Below, piece after piece: positions 1 to 8,084 of a stretch of DNA of 64,000 nucleotides. A program made the position numbers and the translations under genes. Positions within the stretch are counted from its first letter, which is position 1. Every line of letters starts with the position of its first letter. Origin of the DNA: Jeotgalicoccus aerolatus (GTDB lineage Bacteria; Bacillota; Bacilli; Staphylococcales; Salinicoccaceae); contig NZ_BMCN01000001.1 of assembly GCF_014635205.1 (NCBI RefSeq), positions 496,001 to 560,000 of the forward strand. Reading direction: 5' to 3'. The notes below the pieces were generated by a model. That model was not told where the DNA came from, made no database searches, and saw only the letters and a program-made list of their open reading frames with translations.

Positions 1-557
1 TCGGTAATACGGTCTTCAGGGTAATACATCGGACCTTCTGGAAGATGGGATTCAATCACAGATAAAAGACGATCAATATTATTGCCCTGCAGCGCAGAGA
101 TCGGTACAACATCACTGAATTCAAGTTTGTCTTTGTACACTTCTATTTGTTTAATCAATTCATCCGGATGGATTAAATCAATTTTATTTAACACTAATAT
201 AATCGGTGTTTTCGTATTTTTAAGCATATCAATTATAAATTCGTCACCGCGGCCAATTTCTTCAGCCGCGTTAATGATGAACAGAATCACTTCAGTTTCC
301 CGTAAAGTATTGCGGGCAACTTTCATCATATGCTCGCCGAGCTGGTGTTTCGGTTTGTGTATACCCGGTGTATCGATAAAAATCATCTGAGCCTTGTCTT
401 TAGTATATACCCCTTGAATTTTATTTCTTGTCGTTTGGGGTTTGTCAGACATAATTGCCACTTTTTGTCCGAGTACTTTATTCATAAATGTTGATTTACC
501 AACATTCGGTCGTCCAATTATGCTGACAAAACCTGATTTAAAACCATCGAAATCCAT
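1..557 (-). CDS. era: GTPase Era (C-terminus beyond window)
   Basis: Era is a ribosome-associated GTPase needed for 16S rRNA maturation and 30S assembly. About 185 N-terminal residues are present, which is the whole GTPase domain; the KH RNA-binding domain lies beyond the window edge. Visible motifs are the P-loop GRPNVGKST (residues 15-23), DTPG (62-65) and NKID (124-127). The ATG overlaps the stop of cdd by one base (TAATG), so the two are translationally coupled. The cdd-era pair sits downstream of ybeY and phoH, as in other Firmicutes. Family assignment is certain; only the C-terminus is unseen. Confidence 0.97.
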   Translation of the reverse strand, partial: MDFDGFKSGFVSIIGRPNVGKSTFMNKVLGQKVAIMSDKPQTTRNKIQGVYTKDKAQMIFIDTPGIHKPKHQLGEHMMKVARNTLRETEVILFIINAAEEIGRGDEFIIDMLKNTKTPIILVLNKIDLIHPDELIKQIEVYKDKLEFSDVVPISALQGNNIDRLLSVIESHLPEGPMYYPEDRIT

Positions 558-964
558 TATTCCATATCCTTCCCGCTAAAACCGAGCGGCAACAGATCGT
601 CTACCGTACGTTTTATTACTTCGCCTGATTTACTTGTTAAATAAACTGGCATATCATCGTGGCATAACTCTTTCATTACTTGTCTGCAGACACCGCATGG
701 GCTGGCAGGTTCAGGCGAATCCGTTATAACGACAATCGCTTTAAATTTTCGTTTATTATTAGCATAGGCACTGACCAGCGCTGTACGTTCCGCACAAATA
801 GCAGCTGGATGGGCAGCGTTCTCTATGTTTGCCCCGTATATATATTCATCATCTTCTGTAATTAGCAGGGCACCTACATTAAAATTTGAGTACGGTGTGT
901 AGGCACGTTTCTGTGCATTTTGAACTTCTGTCAGCCATTCTTCTTTAAAAATTCCGTCGTTCAT
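557..964 (-). CDS. cdd: cytidine deaminase
   Basis: This enzyme deaminates cytidine and deoxycytidine to uridine and deoxyuridine in pyrimidine salvage. The 135 residues match the length of the small homotetrameric type. The zinc site is the three-cysteine form: C57-A-E at 57-59, with E59 the proton shuttle, and PCGVC at 89-93 giving C90 and C93. The ATG at 964 follows a perfect TCCTCC complement (AGGAGG) at about the right distance. It ends on the era start codon. Confidence 0.96.
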   Translation of the reverse strand: MNDGIFKEEWLTEVQNAQKRAYTPYSNFNVGALLITEDDEYIYGANIENAAHPAAICAERTALVSAYANNKRKFKAIVVITDSPEPASPCGVCRQVMKELCHDDMPVYLTSKSGEVIKRTVDDLLPLGFSGKDME

Positions 965-982
965 ACTTAGTCCTCCTAATAT

Positions 983-1324
983 TTAAACAAAATACGGCAA
1001 GAGGATAATCATACCGGCAATTACAGCATATAAACTTGAAAAAATCACTGCCGCAGCTGCGATATCCTTCGCATAGCGGGCAAGTATATGGTAATCATCG
1101 GTAACTAAATCCACCGTATATTCTATTGCACTATTTAATATCTCTGTAATTAAAACTAAAAATATTGCTGTTATTATAAACAGCCACTCAACAGCGGTAA
1201 TATTTACAGCAAAACAAATAAATATAACTGCCATTGCAATGATTATATGCAGTAAAAATTTTCTGTCTTTCTTAAACAGCTGTACAATTCCCTGGAGAGG
1301 ATGTTTAAACCGATTAAAATTAAT
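983..1324 (-). CDS. dgkA: undecaprenol/diacylglycerol kinase, probable ATT start
   Basis: A small integral membrane kinase that phosphorylates undecaprenol (Gram-positive DgkA family) to recycle the cell-wall lipid carrier. The first ATG in frame (1234) gives only 83 residues and removes the conserved amphipathic N-terminus. Reading upstream in the same frame gives RFKHPLQGIVQLFKKDRKF, as in family members, before a TGA at 1333-1331. The only plausible initiator in that stretch is ATT at 1324-1322, overlapping the ybeY stop by one base (ATTAA). That would give 113 residues, close to the usual length. Conserved EILNSAIE and the metal/ATP-site DxA-type motif KDIAAAA follow, with three membrane segments. 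The start codon is inferred; the family is clear. Confidence 0.8.
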   Translation of the reverse strand: MNFNRFKHPLQGIVQLFKKDRKFLLHIIIAMAVIFICFAVNITAVEWLFIITAIFLVLITEILNSAIEYTVDLVTDDYHILARYAKDIAAAAVIFSSLYAVIAGMIILLPYFV

Positions 1325-1781
1325 CTCTGGTCACACCGTAAGCATTGAGTATTTCTTCCTGCTTACCATTCATAACCGCTTCCTCATCGCTCTCCATATG
1401 ATCGTAGCCCAGCAGATGTAAAAAGCCGTGCAGGCTTAGAAATAACAATTCACGGCGGTAGCTGTGCCCGTAATCAGCGGCCTGCTCTTTGGCACGGTCA
1501 CTGCTGATCACAATATCACCTAAAGTTCTCGGTGCATCATCGGGAATAATATTTACTTCGTCTTCTTCAAGTGCAAAAGAAATCACATCTGTGACACTGT
1601 CTTTATCCCGATAATCTCTATTAATATTTTTAATTTCCTCATTAGAAACGAATGATACTGATACTTCTGCATCTCCCGCTTCTTTTAAATAATCATAGGC
1701 AAATGATAACAGTTCTGAAATATCTTTCATTTCTGACTCTGCTGCATAATTATCCTCGTTTATAAAGTCTATATTGATCAT
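1320..1781 (-). CDS. ybeY: endoribonuclease YbeY
   Basis: YbeY is a zinc-dependent single-strand endoribonuclease involved in 16S rRNA 3'-end maturation and 70S quality control. The 153 residues end in the signature HGFLHLLGYDH, with zinc histidines at 118, 122 and 128. The ATG overlaps the phoH stop by four bases (ATGA), and its own stop overlaps the proposed dgkA initiator. The phoH-ybeY-dgkA-cdd-era order is a conserved ribosome-maturation operon in Firmicutes. Confidence 0.97.
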   Translation of the reverse strand: MINIDFINEDNYAAESEMKDISELLSFAYDYLKEAGDAEVSVSFVSNEEIKNINRDYRDKDSVTDVISFALEEDEVNIIPDDAPRTLGDIVISSDRAKEQAADYGHSYRRELLFLSLHGFLHLLGYDHMESDEEAVMNGKQEEILNAYGVTRD

Positions 1782-2731
1782 AAGTGTGCATCCTTTTCAT
1801 ACGCAAGAATTATTTTAGAAACAAGCGGATGTCTGACGACATCTGTTTCATCCATGCGTTTAATGGCAATGCCTTTAATATTTTCAAGACGTTTGACCGA
1901 CTCTACCAGTCCGCTTTTCGTAGCGCCTGGCAAGTCAATTTGCGTTTCGTCTCCGGTCACAATCATTTTCGAGCCGAAGCCGAGACGTGTTAAAAACATC
2001 TTCATCTGCATTTCAGTAGTATTCTGAGCCTCATCTAAAATAACGAATGCTTCATTTAAAGTTCGACCGCGCATGTATGCAAGCGGTGCTACTTCTATAA
2101 CGCCGCGTTCAATCAGGCGGTCGGTCGTTTCAACACCGAGTACAGCATGCAGGCCGTCGTACAGCGGACGCAAGTATGGATCGACCTTTTCTTTTAAATC
2201 ACCGGGAAGGAAACCGAGATTTTCTCCAGCTTCAACTGCAGGACGAGTCAGCACAATTCGTTTAACCTGGTTTTCTCTCAGCATTTGACAGGCAATAACC
2301 ACAGCTAGGAATGTTTTACCTGTTCCTGCGGGTCCGATACCGAATGTTAAATCATGTTTACGGATATTATCGACATACTGTCTCTGACCGGTTGTTTTTG
2401 CTTTAATACTCTTGCCTTTTACATCTTTAGCAATTTCCTCGTTATAAAGATCTTGTAAATATTCGATGGTATCATTTTTCGCCATCATTCCAGCCGACTG
2501 AACATCTCTTAATGAGATCGACATTCCGCGCTGGATTATTTTTAATAAGTGAAGCAGCACATCCTCAACCAATTCGACATTTTCTTCATTCTCTCCGCTG
2601 ACTGTAATTTCATTGCCGAGCGTGTGAATCTTAACGCCGAATTCGTCTTCAAGATATGTGATGTGTGCGTCATTGGCACCTATTAAAGCCTGAGCTTCGT
2701 CAAGGCTGTCTATATTAATAATATTAGGCAT
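1778..2731 (-). CDS. phoH: PhoH-family ATPase (YbeZ-like)
   Basis: A cytosolic P-loop ATPase of the PhoH/YbeZ family that functions with YbeY in RNA metabolism; the exact activity is not settled for the family. The 317 residues contain an N-terminal KH-like part (about 1-90), Walker A GPAGTGKT at 133-140 and Walker B VILDEAQN at 230-237. The ATG at 2731 follows AAAGGGG. It starts the phoH-ybeY-dgkA-cdd-era operon. A gap of 160 bases holding a terminator separates it from the upstream gene; a weak TATTAT lies just before the ribosome site, but no good -35 was found. Confidence 0.95.
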   Translation of the reverse strand: MPNIINIDSLDEAQALIGANDAHITYLEDEFGVKIHTLGNEITVSGENEENVELVEDVLLHLLKIIQRGMSISLRDVQSAGMMAKNDTIEYLQDLYNEEIAKDVKGKSIKAKTTGQRQYVDNIRKHDLTFGIGPAGTGKTFLAVVIACQMLRENQVKRIVLTRPAVEAGENLGFLPGDLKEKVDPYLRPLYDGLHAVLGVETTDRLIERGVIEVAPLAYMRGRTLNEAFVILDEAQNTTEMQMKMFLTRLGFGSKMIVTGDETQIDLPGATKSGLVESVKRLENIKGIAIKRMDETDVVRHPLVSKIILAYEKDAHL

Positions 2732-2840
2732 TTACAAACCCCTTTATAATAGTCTTGTCTATTTAAATTTACCACTATCATATGCTGACTGCAATTATTT
2801 CAGAACAGTATAAGTTATAACTCCACCATTTATTTTACTA

Positions 2841-2874
2841 AAGAAAAAACCGGACGGGCTATCCCCATCCGGTT
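2841..2874 (-). terminator. rho-independent terminator of the floA operon
   Basis: On the minus strand AACCGGA pairs with TCCGGTT (arms 2848-2854 and 2868-2874) and is followed by a run of T. It lies just after the hypothetical gene ending at 2892 and before phoH. The remaining gap from 2732 to 2840 shows no gene. Confidence 0.85.
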
Positions 2875-2891
2875 GATGCTGCAGCTTAATA

Positions 2892-3587
2892 TCAGCCGAG
2901 CTTTTTCTCTTTATTCTGTTTTGATTTTGGTTTGCTGAGTATCTCTGACATAATTATACCGTTTACAAATGATTTTGAATCAAATGTTAAATCATCAGAA
3001 GTAATGTTTTTACCATTGCCTTGGCTGTTATTTCGCTGCTGCATTTTACTGCTGTCTTCACCAAGTGAATACCTTACCTCTTCAGCGACATCTTTACCGA
3101 GTCCTCTCACTTTTTCAGCGCGTTTATTATAGCCTTCAGTATATACACTTTCTTTAGCATCTAGTGCGCGTTTAGCATGTTCAGACCGGTCGGTAACCTT
3201 TTTTTCAAAATCTGATAAATTTTTAGAACTGTTCGCTCTGCTGCGGGATTTTTGAATTGTTTCCCGTTCAGGACGTCTGCTTTGTTCTCTATCTCTCTGT
3301 CTATGACTCTGCTGTTCACTTTTCTTTTGATCAGTTTGTGTATGTCCGGCAGATTCAGTTTTGTTGAACTCCTCATCAAATGCCTCTTGCAGCGTCTGGA
3401 AGAATCCTTTTTCTTCTTTTTTTGCCGTCCCGGTATCAGGCTGTCTTTTACGGGGTGCTGTCTTTTGCTGTCTGTCCAGCTTAGACGTATCGATATTGCG
3501 CCCGCCTTCTTTTTCTTTGTTGTTTTTACTGCCGACGATTGAAGAGATAATACCGAGGATGACAATTAGTACTGGAATAAACTCCAT
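2892..3587 (-). CDS. hypothetical single-pass membrane protein after floA
   Basis: I do not recognise a functional family. The 231 residues start with one hydrophobic segment (about residues 3-20, FIPVLIVILGIISSIVGS), followed by a very polar tail rich in Lys, Arg, Glu, Gln and Ser that is probably disordered for residues 25-150. A more ordered stretch of about 40 residues follows (KSFVNGIIMSEILSKPK near the end). The topology suggests a short anchor with a cytosolic or surface tail. It starts 13 bases after the floA stop behind GGGTGTG and ends at a terminator, so it is co-transcribed with the flotillin genes and may act at membrane microdomains; that is inference only. Confidence 0.8.
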   Translation of the reverse strand: MEFIPVLIVILGIISSIVGSKNNKEKEGGRNIDTSKLDRQQKTAPRKRQPDTGTAKKEEKGFFQTLQEAFDEEFNKTESAGHTQTDQKKSEQQSHRQRDREQSRRPERETIQKSRSRANSSKNLSDFEKKVTDRSEHAKRALDAKESVYTEGYNKRAEKVRGLGKDVAEEVRYSLGEDSSKMQQRNNSQGNGKNITSDDLTFDSKSFVNGIIMSEILSKPKSKQNKEKKLG

Positions 3588-3600
3588 ACTATATCACACC

Positions 3601-4608
3601 CTATTCTTCTTCGTTAAATTGTGTAGGGTTTGTCATTTTATTGATTGAATCTCTCATGCTGGTATCTGCTTCTACATTTTTAAGATCATAATAATCAGTT
3701 GCTGATATATTACCGTCTTCTAATGCTTTAGCAAATGCAAGAGGTACTCTGGATTCTGCTTCTACTACTTTCGCTCTCATTTCCTGTACGCGCGCTTTCA
3801 TTTCCTGCTCTTGTGCTACGGCCATTGCACGGCGTTCTTCTGCTTTAGCCTGTGCAATATTTTTATCTGCAACAGCTTGTTCAGTTTGCAGATCCGCACC
3901 GATGTTTTTACCGATATCTACATCCGCAATATCAATTGACAGAATTTCAAATGCTGTCCCTGCATCGAGACCTTTAGCTAATACAGTTTGAGAAATACGT
4001 TCAGGATTCTCAAGTACTTCAGCGTGTTTGGTAGATGAACCGATTGTTGAAATTACCCCTTCACCTACACGTGCGATGATTGTTTCTTCACCCGCACCAC
4101 CAACGAGTCGTTCAATATTTGCTCTCACTGTAATTCTTGCTTTCGCTTTAACTTCGATACCATCCACTGCAACACCTGCGATAAACGGTGTTTCAATAAC
4201 TTTAGGGTTAACACTCATCTGTACTGCTTCCAGTACGTCACGCCCTGCTAAGTCGATGGCTGCACAACGTTCAAATGTTAAGCTGATATCTGCGCGCTGG
4301 GCTGCGATTAAAGCATCGACAACGCGGTCGACGTTACCTCCAGCTAAGAAGTGAGATTCAAGCTGGTTTGTAGTCAGCTTAATACCCGCCTTATGCGCTT
4401 TAATCATCGGATCGATGACGCGTTTAGGTTTAACACGTCTTAGACGCATACCTACTAATGTGAAAATACCTACTTTCACACCTGCTGCAACTGCAGAAAT
4501 CCATAAACCGATTGGAACAAATGACAGTATAAATGCAATCGCTATAATGATTACTACAAAAATAAGTAATGTGACGAGTGCACCGCCTGTAATAAATGCT
4601 AAATTCAT
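3601..4608 (-). CDS. floA: flotillin-like protein FloA
   Basis: FloA is an SPFH-family membrane scaffold protein of functional membrane microdomains. The 335 residues begin with a hydrophobic hairpin (about 5-48), followed by the SPFH/band-7 region with the repeated RADISL and [21 protein letters not shown] stretches, and a coiled-coil rich in Ala, Glu and Gln (about 240-290, [20 protein letters not shown]). Its NfeD partner gene lies immediately upstream with an 18-base gap, a pairing conserved in bacteria. Length and motifs match Bacillus YqfA/FloA. Confidence 0.96.
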   Translation of the reverse strand: MNLAFITGGALVTLLIFVVIIIAIAFILSFVPIGLWISAVAAGVKVGIFTLVGMRLRRVKPKRVIDPMIKAHKAGIKLTTNQLESHFLAGGNVDRVVDALIAAQRADISLTFERCAAIDLAGRDVLEAVQMSVNPKVIETPFIAGVAVDGIEVKAKARITVRANIERLVGGAGEETIIARVGEGVISTIGSSTKHAEVLENPERISQTVLAKGLDAGTAFEILSIDIADVDIGKNIGADLQTEQAVADKNIAQAKAEERRAMAVAQEQEMKARVQEMRAKVVEAESRVPLAFAKALEDGNISATDYYDLKNVEADTSMRDSINKMTNPTQFNEEE

Positions 4609-4626
4609 TCTCCACTCTCCTTGTTT

Positions 4627-5289
4627 TTAATCTTCAACTGGTCTGACTACAACTCTCGTCCCTTCGACGAAAATAATTTTAACTTTAACATCGCTGGGAA
4701 TATACGAGCCTTCTGCAACCGCATCGATACGTTCATCTCCGAGACGAATAGTCCCTGATGGTCTCAGAACCGTATGCGTCACTGCGATTTCACCGACTAA
4801 ATACGAGCGGTCATCGAAAGATGTATACCCCGATTCCTTATCCGTTGCATCATTTAAAATCAGACGGTTCAGAAATGGAATTTTACGCTTCTTATGTTTC
4901 ACAAATATCACCCACTCTATAATCACCATAATAAAAATTACGGCTAAGAAAATACTGTACAAGAATACATTCCCGCTGACGGTCAGTATACTGGCACCAA
5001 ATAAAAGTACACCGATAAAACCAAGCACCATTCCAATTACAAAAAACTCTATTAAAATAAGAAAACCGCTCAGTAAAATCAGTATCAGCGTCAACACACT
5101 GGCGCTGCTAGTAAAAAGGTGACCCGAGAAGAAAATAAATATCGACAGAATACTCAAAACGCCAATAATATTTATCTTCTCAGAGAAGAGCTGATAGACT
5201 ATGCCCAGAAAGAAGATTGATAATAATAGAAATGCAACAACGGGTGAAGTTACAAGATCTATATAAATATTGAGAATATCATTCATCAT
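4627..5289 (-). CDS. NfeD-family membrane protein
   Basis: NfeD proteins partner with flotillins; this is the truncated type without a ClpP-like protease domain. The 220 residues show about five membrane helices (roughly 15-35, 40-58, 63-83, 85-105, 108-128) and a C-terminal OB-fold domain (about 160-220, LVGEIAVTHTVLRPSGTIRL). An upstream in-frame extension exists but is unlikely to be translated. The start is placed at the tandem ATG-ATG at 5289/5286, where a nine-codon leader reading frame ends and overlaps it. The next gene is floA. Confidence 0.9.
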   Translation of the reverse strand: MMNDILNIYIDLVTSPVVAFLLLSIFFLGIVYQLFSEKINIIGVLSILSIFIFFSGHLFTSSASVLTLILILLSGFLILIEFFVIGMVLGFIGVLLFGASILTVSGNVFLYSIFLAVIFIMVIIEWVIFVKHKKRKIPFLNRLILNDATDKESGYTSFDDRSYLVGEIAVTHTVLRPSGTIRLGDERIDAVAEGSYIPSDVKVKIIFVEGTRVVVRPVED

Positions 5290-5308
5290 ATAAATAAGTA
5301 CCCCCCAT
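5279..5308 (-). other. possible nine-codon leader reading frame upstream of nfeD
   Basis: The best ribosome site before nfeD, AGGAGG, is seven bases upstream of an ATG at 5308 that is out of frame with nfeD. That ATG opens a frame of nine codons (MGGTYLYDE) whose TGA (5281-5279) overlaps the nfeD start region. This arrangement suggests translational coupling, but the peptide itself has no known homologue and may simply load ribosomes. Confidence 0.45.
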
Positions 5309-5367
5309 GTACATCCCTCCTGATTCCGATTATACATTAACTGCACTCAAATGAGAAATGCAGACGC

Positions 5368-5399
5368 AAAAAAACAGCGTACAATTATGTACGCTGTTT
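5368..5399 (-). terminator. terminator downstream of rpsU
   Basis: An 11-bp perfect stem (5372-5382 with 5389-5399) with a six-base loop is followed on the minus strand by seven T. It lies between rpsU and nfeD, so rpsU is mainly monocistronic here. Confidence 0.88.
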
Positions 5400-5431
5400 A
5401 TATATATCACCTATCAGAGGGAAGAGTGATA

Positions 5432-5608
5432 TTACTTGAATTTACGCTTGCGCGCAGCTTCAGATTTCTTCTTGCGTTTTACGCTTGGTTTTTCGTAAAA
5501 CTCTCTTTTACGTGCTTCTTGGATCGTACCGTTTTTAGAAACTGTACGTTTGAAACGACGCAGAGCATCTTCAATTGGTTCGTTTTGCTTAACAACTGTT
5601 TTTGACAT
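5432..5608 (-). CDS. rpsU: 30S ribosomal protein S21
   Basis: S21 is a small basic protein of the 30S subunit. The 58 residues begin [20 protein letters not shown], the usual S21 start, and end in a basic tail ([17 protein letters not shown]). The ATG at 5608 follows GGAGGGAGGG. An extension to 5635 is possible in frame but lies upstream of the ribosome site and is rejected. A strong promoter and terminator flank it. The yqeY gene that usually follows rpsU in Bacillus and Staphylococcus is not here. Confidence 0.97.
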   Translation of the reverse strand: MSKTVVKQNEPIEDALRRFKRTVSKNGTIQEARKREFYEKPSVKRKKKSEAARKRKFK

Positions 5609-5646
5609 TTGTTTTCCCTCCCTCCGATAATGCAAAAGGCTAATTC

Positions 5647-5665
5647 ACATAGTACTATACTATGT
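5647..5665 (-). promoter_or_regulatory. perfect inverted repeat at the rpsU transcription start
   Basis: ACATAGTA and TACTATGT form an 8-bp perfect inverted repeat with a three-base spacer, starting one or two bases after the predicted rpsU transcription start. It could be an operator or a 5' RNA hairpin stabilising the mRNA. Confidence 0.5.
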
Positions 5666-5673
5666 ACTAAATT

Positions 5674-5703
5674 ATTATAATATATGACCGTACTTTCAGT
5701 CAA
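5674..5703 (-). promoter_or_regulatory. rpsU promoter
   Basis: TTGACT (5698-5703) and TATAAT (5674-5679) are separated by 18 bases, a near-consensus sigma-A promoter reading into rpsU. The -35 box lies beside the deoC stop codon (5712). Confidence 0.75.
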
Positions 5704-5711
5704 CTTTAAAT

Positions 5712-6377
5712 TTAGTAATCGCTGTCAGAAACTGCACCTTTAACAATAGCGATACCGCTTGATGCACCGATACGAGTCGCACCGACTTCAATCATTTTAT
5801 CAGCATCTTCAGCCGAACGAACACCGCCGCTCGCTTTAACACCCATGTCTTCTCCGACAGTCAAACGCATTAAAGTCACAGCTTCAACTGAAGCACCCGG
5901 ACCGTTAAATCCAGTCGATGTTTTAACGAAATCAGCGCCTGCTTCTTTGCAGATTTTAGATACAGTTACAATTTCGTCTTCGGTTAACAGTGATGACTCA
6001 ATAATGACTTTAACCAGTGCTTCTTTGTTTGCCGCTTTTACGACACTTTCAATGTCTTCTTTAACATAATCCAGATTACCTGCTTTAAGCTGGCCGATAT
6101 TAATCACCATATCAACTTCATCCGCACCATTTGAAATTGCATCTTTCGTTTCGAAAGCTTTAACTTCTGAAGTCGTCGCTCCGTGAGGAAAACCGATGAC
6201 AGTACATACTTTAACTTCGCTGTCTTTTAAATTTTCTGCTGCAGTTTTCACCCATGAAGGCTGGATGCAGACACTGAAGAAACCATGTTCATCGGCTTCC
6301 TGGCACAGTACTGAAATGTCCTGTTCAGTGGCTTCAGGTTTTAATAAAGTATGGTCAATATATTTTGCTACGTTCAT
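5712..6377 (-). CDS. deoC: deoxyribose-phosphate aldolase
   Basis: DeoC cleaves 2-deoxyribose 5-phosphate to glyceraldehyde 3-phosphate and acetaldehyde in deoxynucleoside catabolism. The 221 residues hold the Schiff-base lysine K152 in VKTSTGF, the catalytic K181 in KASGG and the acidic [10 protein letters not shown] stretch at 86-95. It fits functionally with the cytidine deaminase gene nearby, but no nucleoside phosphorylase is in the window. It sits between rsmE and rpsU, a place often held by mtaB in relatives. A TATAAT lies in the 52-base gap upstream, with a weak -35, so it may have its own promoter. Confidence 0.96.
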   Translation of the reverse strand: MNVAKYIDHTLLKPEATEQDISVLCQEADEHGFFSVCIQPSWVKTAAENLKDSEVKVCTVIGFPHGATTSEVKAFETKDAISNGADEVDMVINIGQLKAGNLDYVKEDIESVVKAANKEALVKVIIESSLLTEDEIVTVSKICKEAGADFVKTSTGFNGPGASVEAVTLMRLTVGEDMGVKASGGVRSAEDADKMIEVGATRIGASSGIAIVKGAVSDSDY

Positions 6378-6429
6378 TTTACAGACACTCCCAATTAATT
6401 ATATTCAAGCTTATGATAGCATAAAACTG

Positions 6430-7146
6430 TTATTCATAGAAACTGCCAATTACAGAAAGCGCATAGAGCGGTGCGGTCTCGGCTCTTAGTATCCTTCTGC
6501 CGAGTGCAACATTGTCATACGCTTTAAATAAGTCAGCTTCATTTTTAGAAAATCCGCCCTCGGGTCCGAAAATAACTGCGATAGAAATGCCGTTAAAATC
6601 GTTGAGGACATTTTTAATAGAGCGTCCGCTGAGGTTTTCATCCTCGTTAGCAAACAAAACCAAATCAAAACTGCTGAAGTCTATCGATTTTAAAGTGCCG
6701 GAAAATGTTAATGACGGCACTTTTGTCCGCCTGCTTTGTTCAGCAGCTTCTGTAGCTATTTTTTCATACCTTTTTTGCCTGTTCTCTTCTTTTTTGCTGT
6801 TCAATTTAACAACACTGCGGTCAGCCTTGTATAATACAAAATCTGAGACACCCAGCTCTGTAGACTTCTGGACGACAACATCCATTTTTTCACCCTTTAA
6901 GAGCGGTGAAAATAGAGTAATATCAACAGGAAGCTCAACTTCATCACCGATCGCTTCCATTACTTTAAAAGTAATATTTTCAGCATCAGTTAATTGAACG
7001 ATATATGCAATACCCTTATTGTCGACCACTGTAAAAAGATCATCAACACGTGCACGCATGACATTTTTAATATGGTGAATATGTTCTGTATCCATAGTGT
7101 AAGTCTCATGGACTTCAACTGTCTGATCGATAAAATAACGCTGCAT
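6430..7146 (-). CDS. rsmE: 16S rRNA (uracil-1498-N3)-methyltransferase RsmE
   Basis: RsmE methylates N3 of U1498 in 16S rRNA using S-adenosylmethionine. The 238 residues contain an N-terminal PUA-like part (about 1-70) and a SPOUT domain ending in the knot motifs GPEGG (194-198) and LGRRILRAETA (215-225). The ATG overlaps the prmA stop by one base. The dnaJ-prmA-rsmE order is conserved in Firmicutes. Confidence 0.96.
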   Translation of the reverse strand: MQRYFIDQTVEVHETYTMDTEHIHHIKNVMRARVDDLFTVVDNKGIAYIVQLTDAENITFKVMEAIGDEVELPVDITLFSPLLKGEKMDVVVQKSTELGVSDFVLYKADRSVVKLNSKKEENRQKRYEKIATEAAEQSRRTKVPSLTFSGTLKSIDFSSFDLVLFANEDENLSGRSIKNVLNDFNGISIAVIFGPEGGFSKNEADLFKAYDNVALGRRILRAETAPLYALSVIGSFYE

Positions 7147-8081
7147 TACGACACCTTCTCAGCTAAGATCGCAACCCAGCCGTCTTCTTCAAGCACTTCT
7201 TTAATAGCAAATCCGCATTCTTTCATATGTGCAGTAATTTCATCCTGCTTTTCAACGATTATACCTGAAGCGATAAACCGGCCATTCTCGTTTAATAATT
7301 CGTATGCATCGTCGATCATATCATCGATGATATGTGCGAGAATATTAGCGACAATTACGTCATAATGTTCAGTTTCATCTTTAAGCAGATCAGCAGGCAT
7401 GACTGAAATTTCATCGTCACAGCCGTTTAAAACAAAGTTTTCTTTAGAGACCTGCAGCGACAGCTCATCAATATCTGTTGCTTTAATTGAACGTGCACCA
7501 AGCAGATATGCACCGATTGATAAAATACCTGAACCCGTGCCGACATCGATGACCTTATCGTCAGCTTTAATAACATCTTCAAGCAGAGTCAAACAGAGGC
7601 TCGTCGTTGCATGATCCCCCGTGCCGAATGCCATACCCGGGTCAATTTTAATCACTTTATCACTATCGGCTATATCAGCATCATCATACTCCCAGGAAGG
7701 AACGATGAAAAAGTTTTTTCCGACTTTAAAATTATGAAAGTATTTCTTCCATTCATTTTCCCAGTCCACTTCATCAATCAGTTTTGCACTGATTTCAATA
7801 TTGTCTTTACTTTTTAAAGGCGTCTCTTTAACAAACTGTTTTATATCATTCAATTTAGAGTCTATATTCTGCGTTTCATCGAAATAAACGAGAATCCTAA
7901 TATCACTTTCAGGATAGTCTGTCGGATCCAGTCTGAACTTATCGTCAAAATTATCTATTTTTGACTTTAAAATATCAACGGAATGTTCGACAGAAACACC
8001 TTTTGAAATTGTATTTAAAAATATCGACAGTTGTTCTTCGTTCTCTTCTTTAGTACTGATACTGACTTCATGCCATTTCAT
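7146..8081 (-). CDS. prmA: ribosomal protein L11 methyltransferase PrmA
   Basis: PrmA trimethylates ribosomal protein L11. The 311 residues comprise an L11-recognition domain (about 1-110) and a class I methyltransferase domain with motif I DVGTGSGILSIGA and the catalytic-loop ANILAHII. It starts three bases after the dnaJ stop (8085) and overlaps rsmE, forming the tail of the heat-shock operon region. Confidence 0.96.
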   Translation of the reverse strand: MKWHEVSISTKEENEEQLSIFLNTISKGVSVEHSVDILKSKIDNFDDKFRLDPTDYPESDIRILVYFDETQNIDSKLNDIKQFVKETPLKSKDNIEISAKLIDEVDWENEWKKYFHNFKVGKNFFIVPSWEYDDADIADSDKVIKIDPGMAFGTGDHATTSLCLTLLEDVIKADDKVIDVGTGSGILSIGAYLLGARSIKATDIDELSLQVSKENFVLNGCDDEISVMPADLLKDETEHYDVIVANILAHIIDDMIDDAYELLNENGRFIASGIIVEKQDEITAHMKECGFAIKEVLEEDGWVAILAEKVS

Positions 8082-8084
8082 AGT

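Noticed and set aside
3161-3565. 134-codon second minus-strand frame overlapping the hypothetical membrane protein
   Set aside because: It lies in an alternative frame of the 231-residue gene; only the latter has a ribosome site and a membrane anchor and fits the operon spacing.
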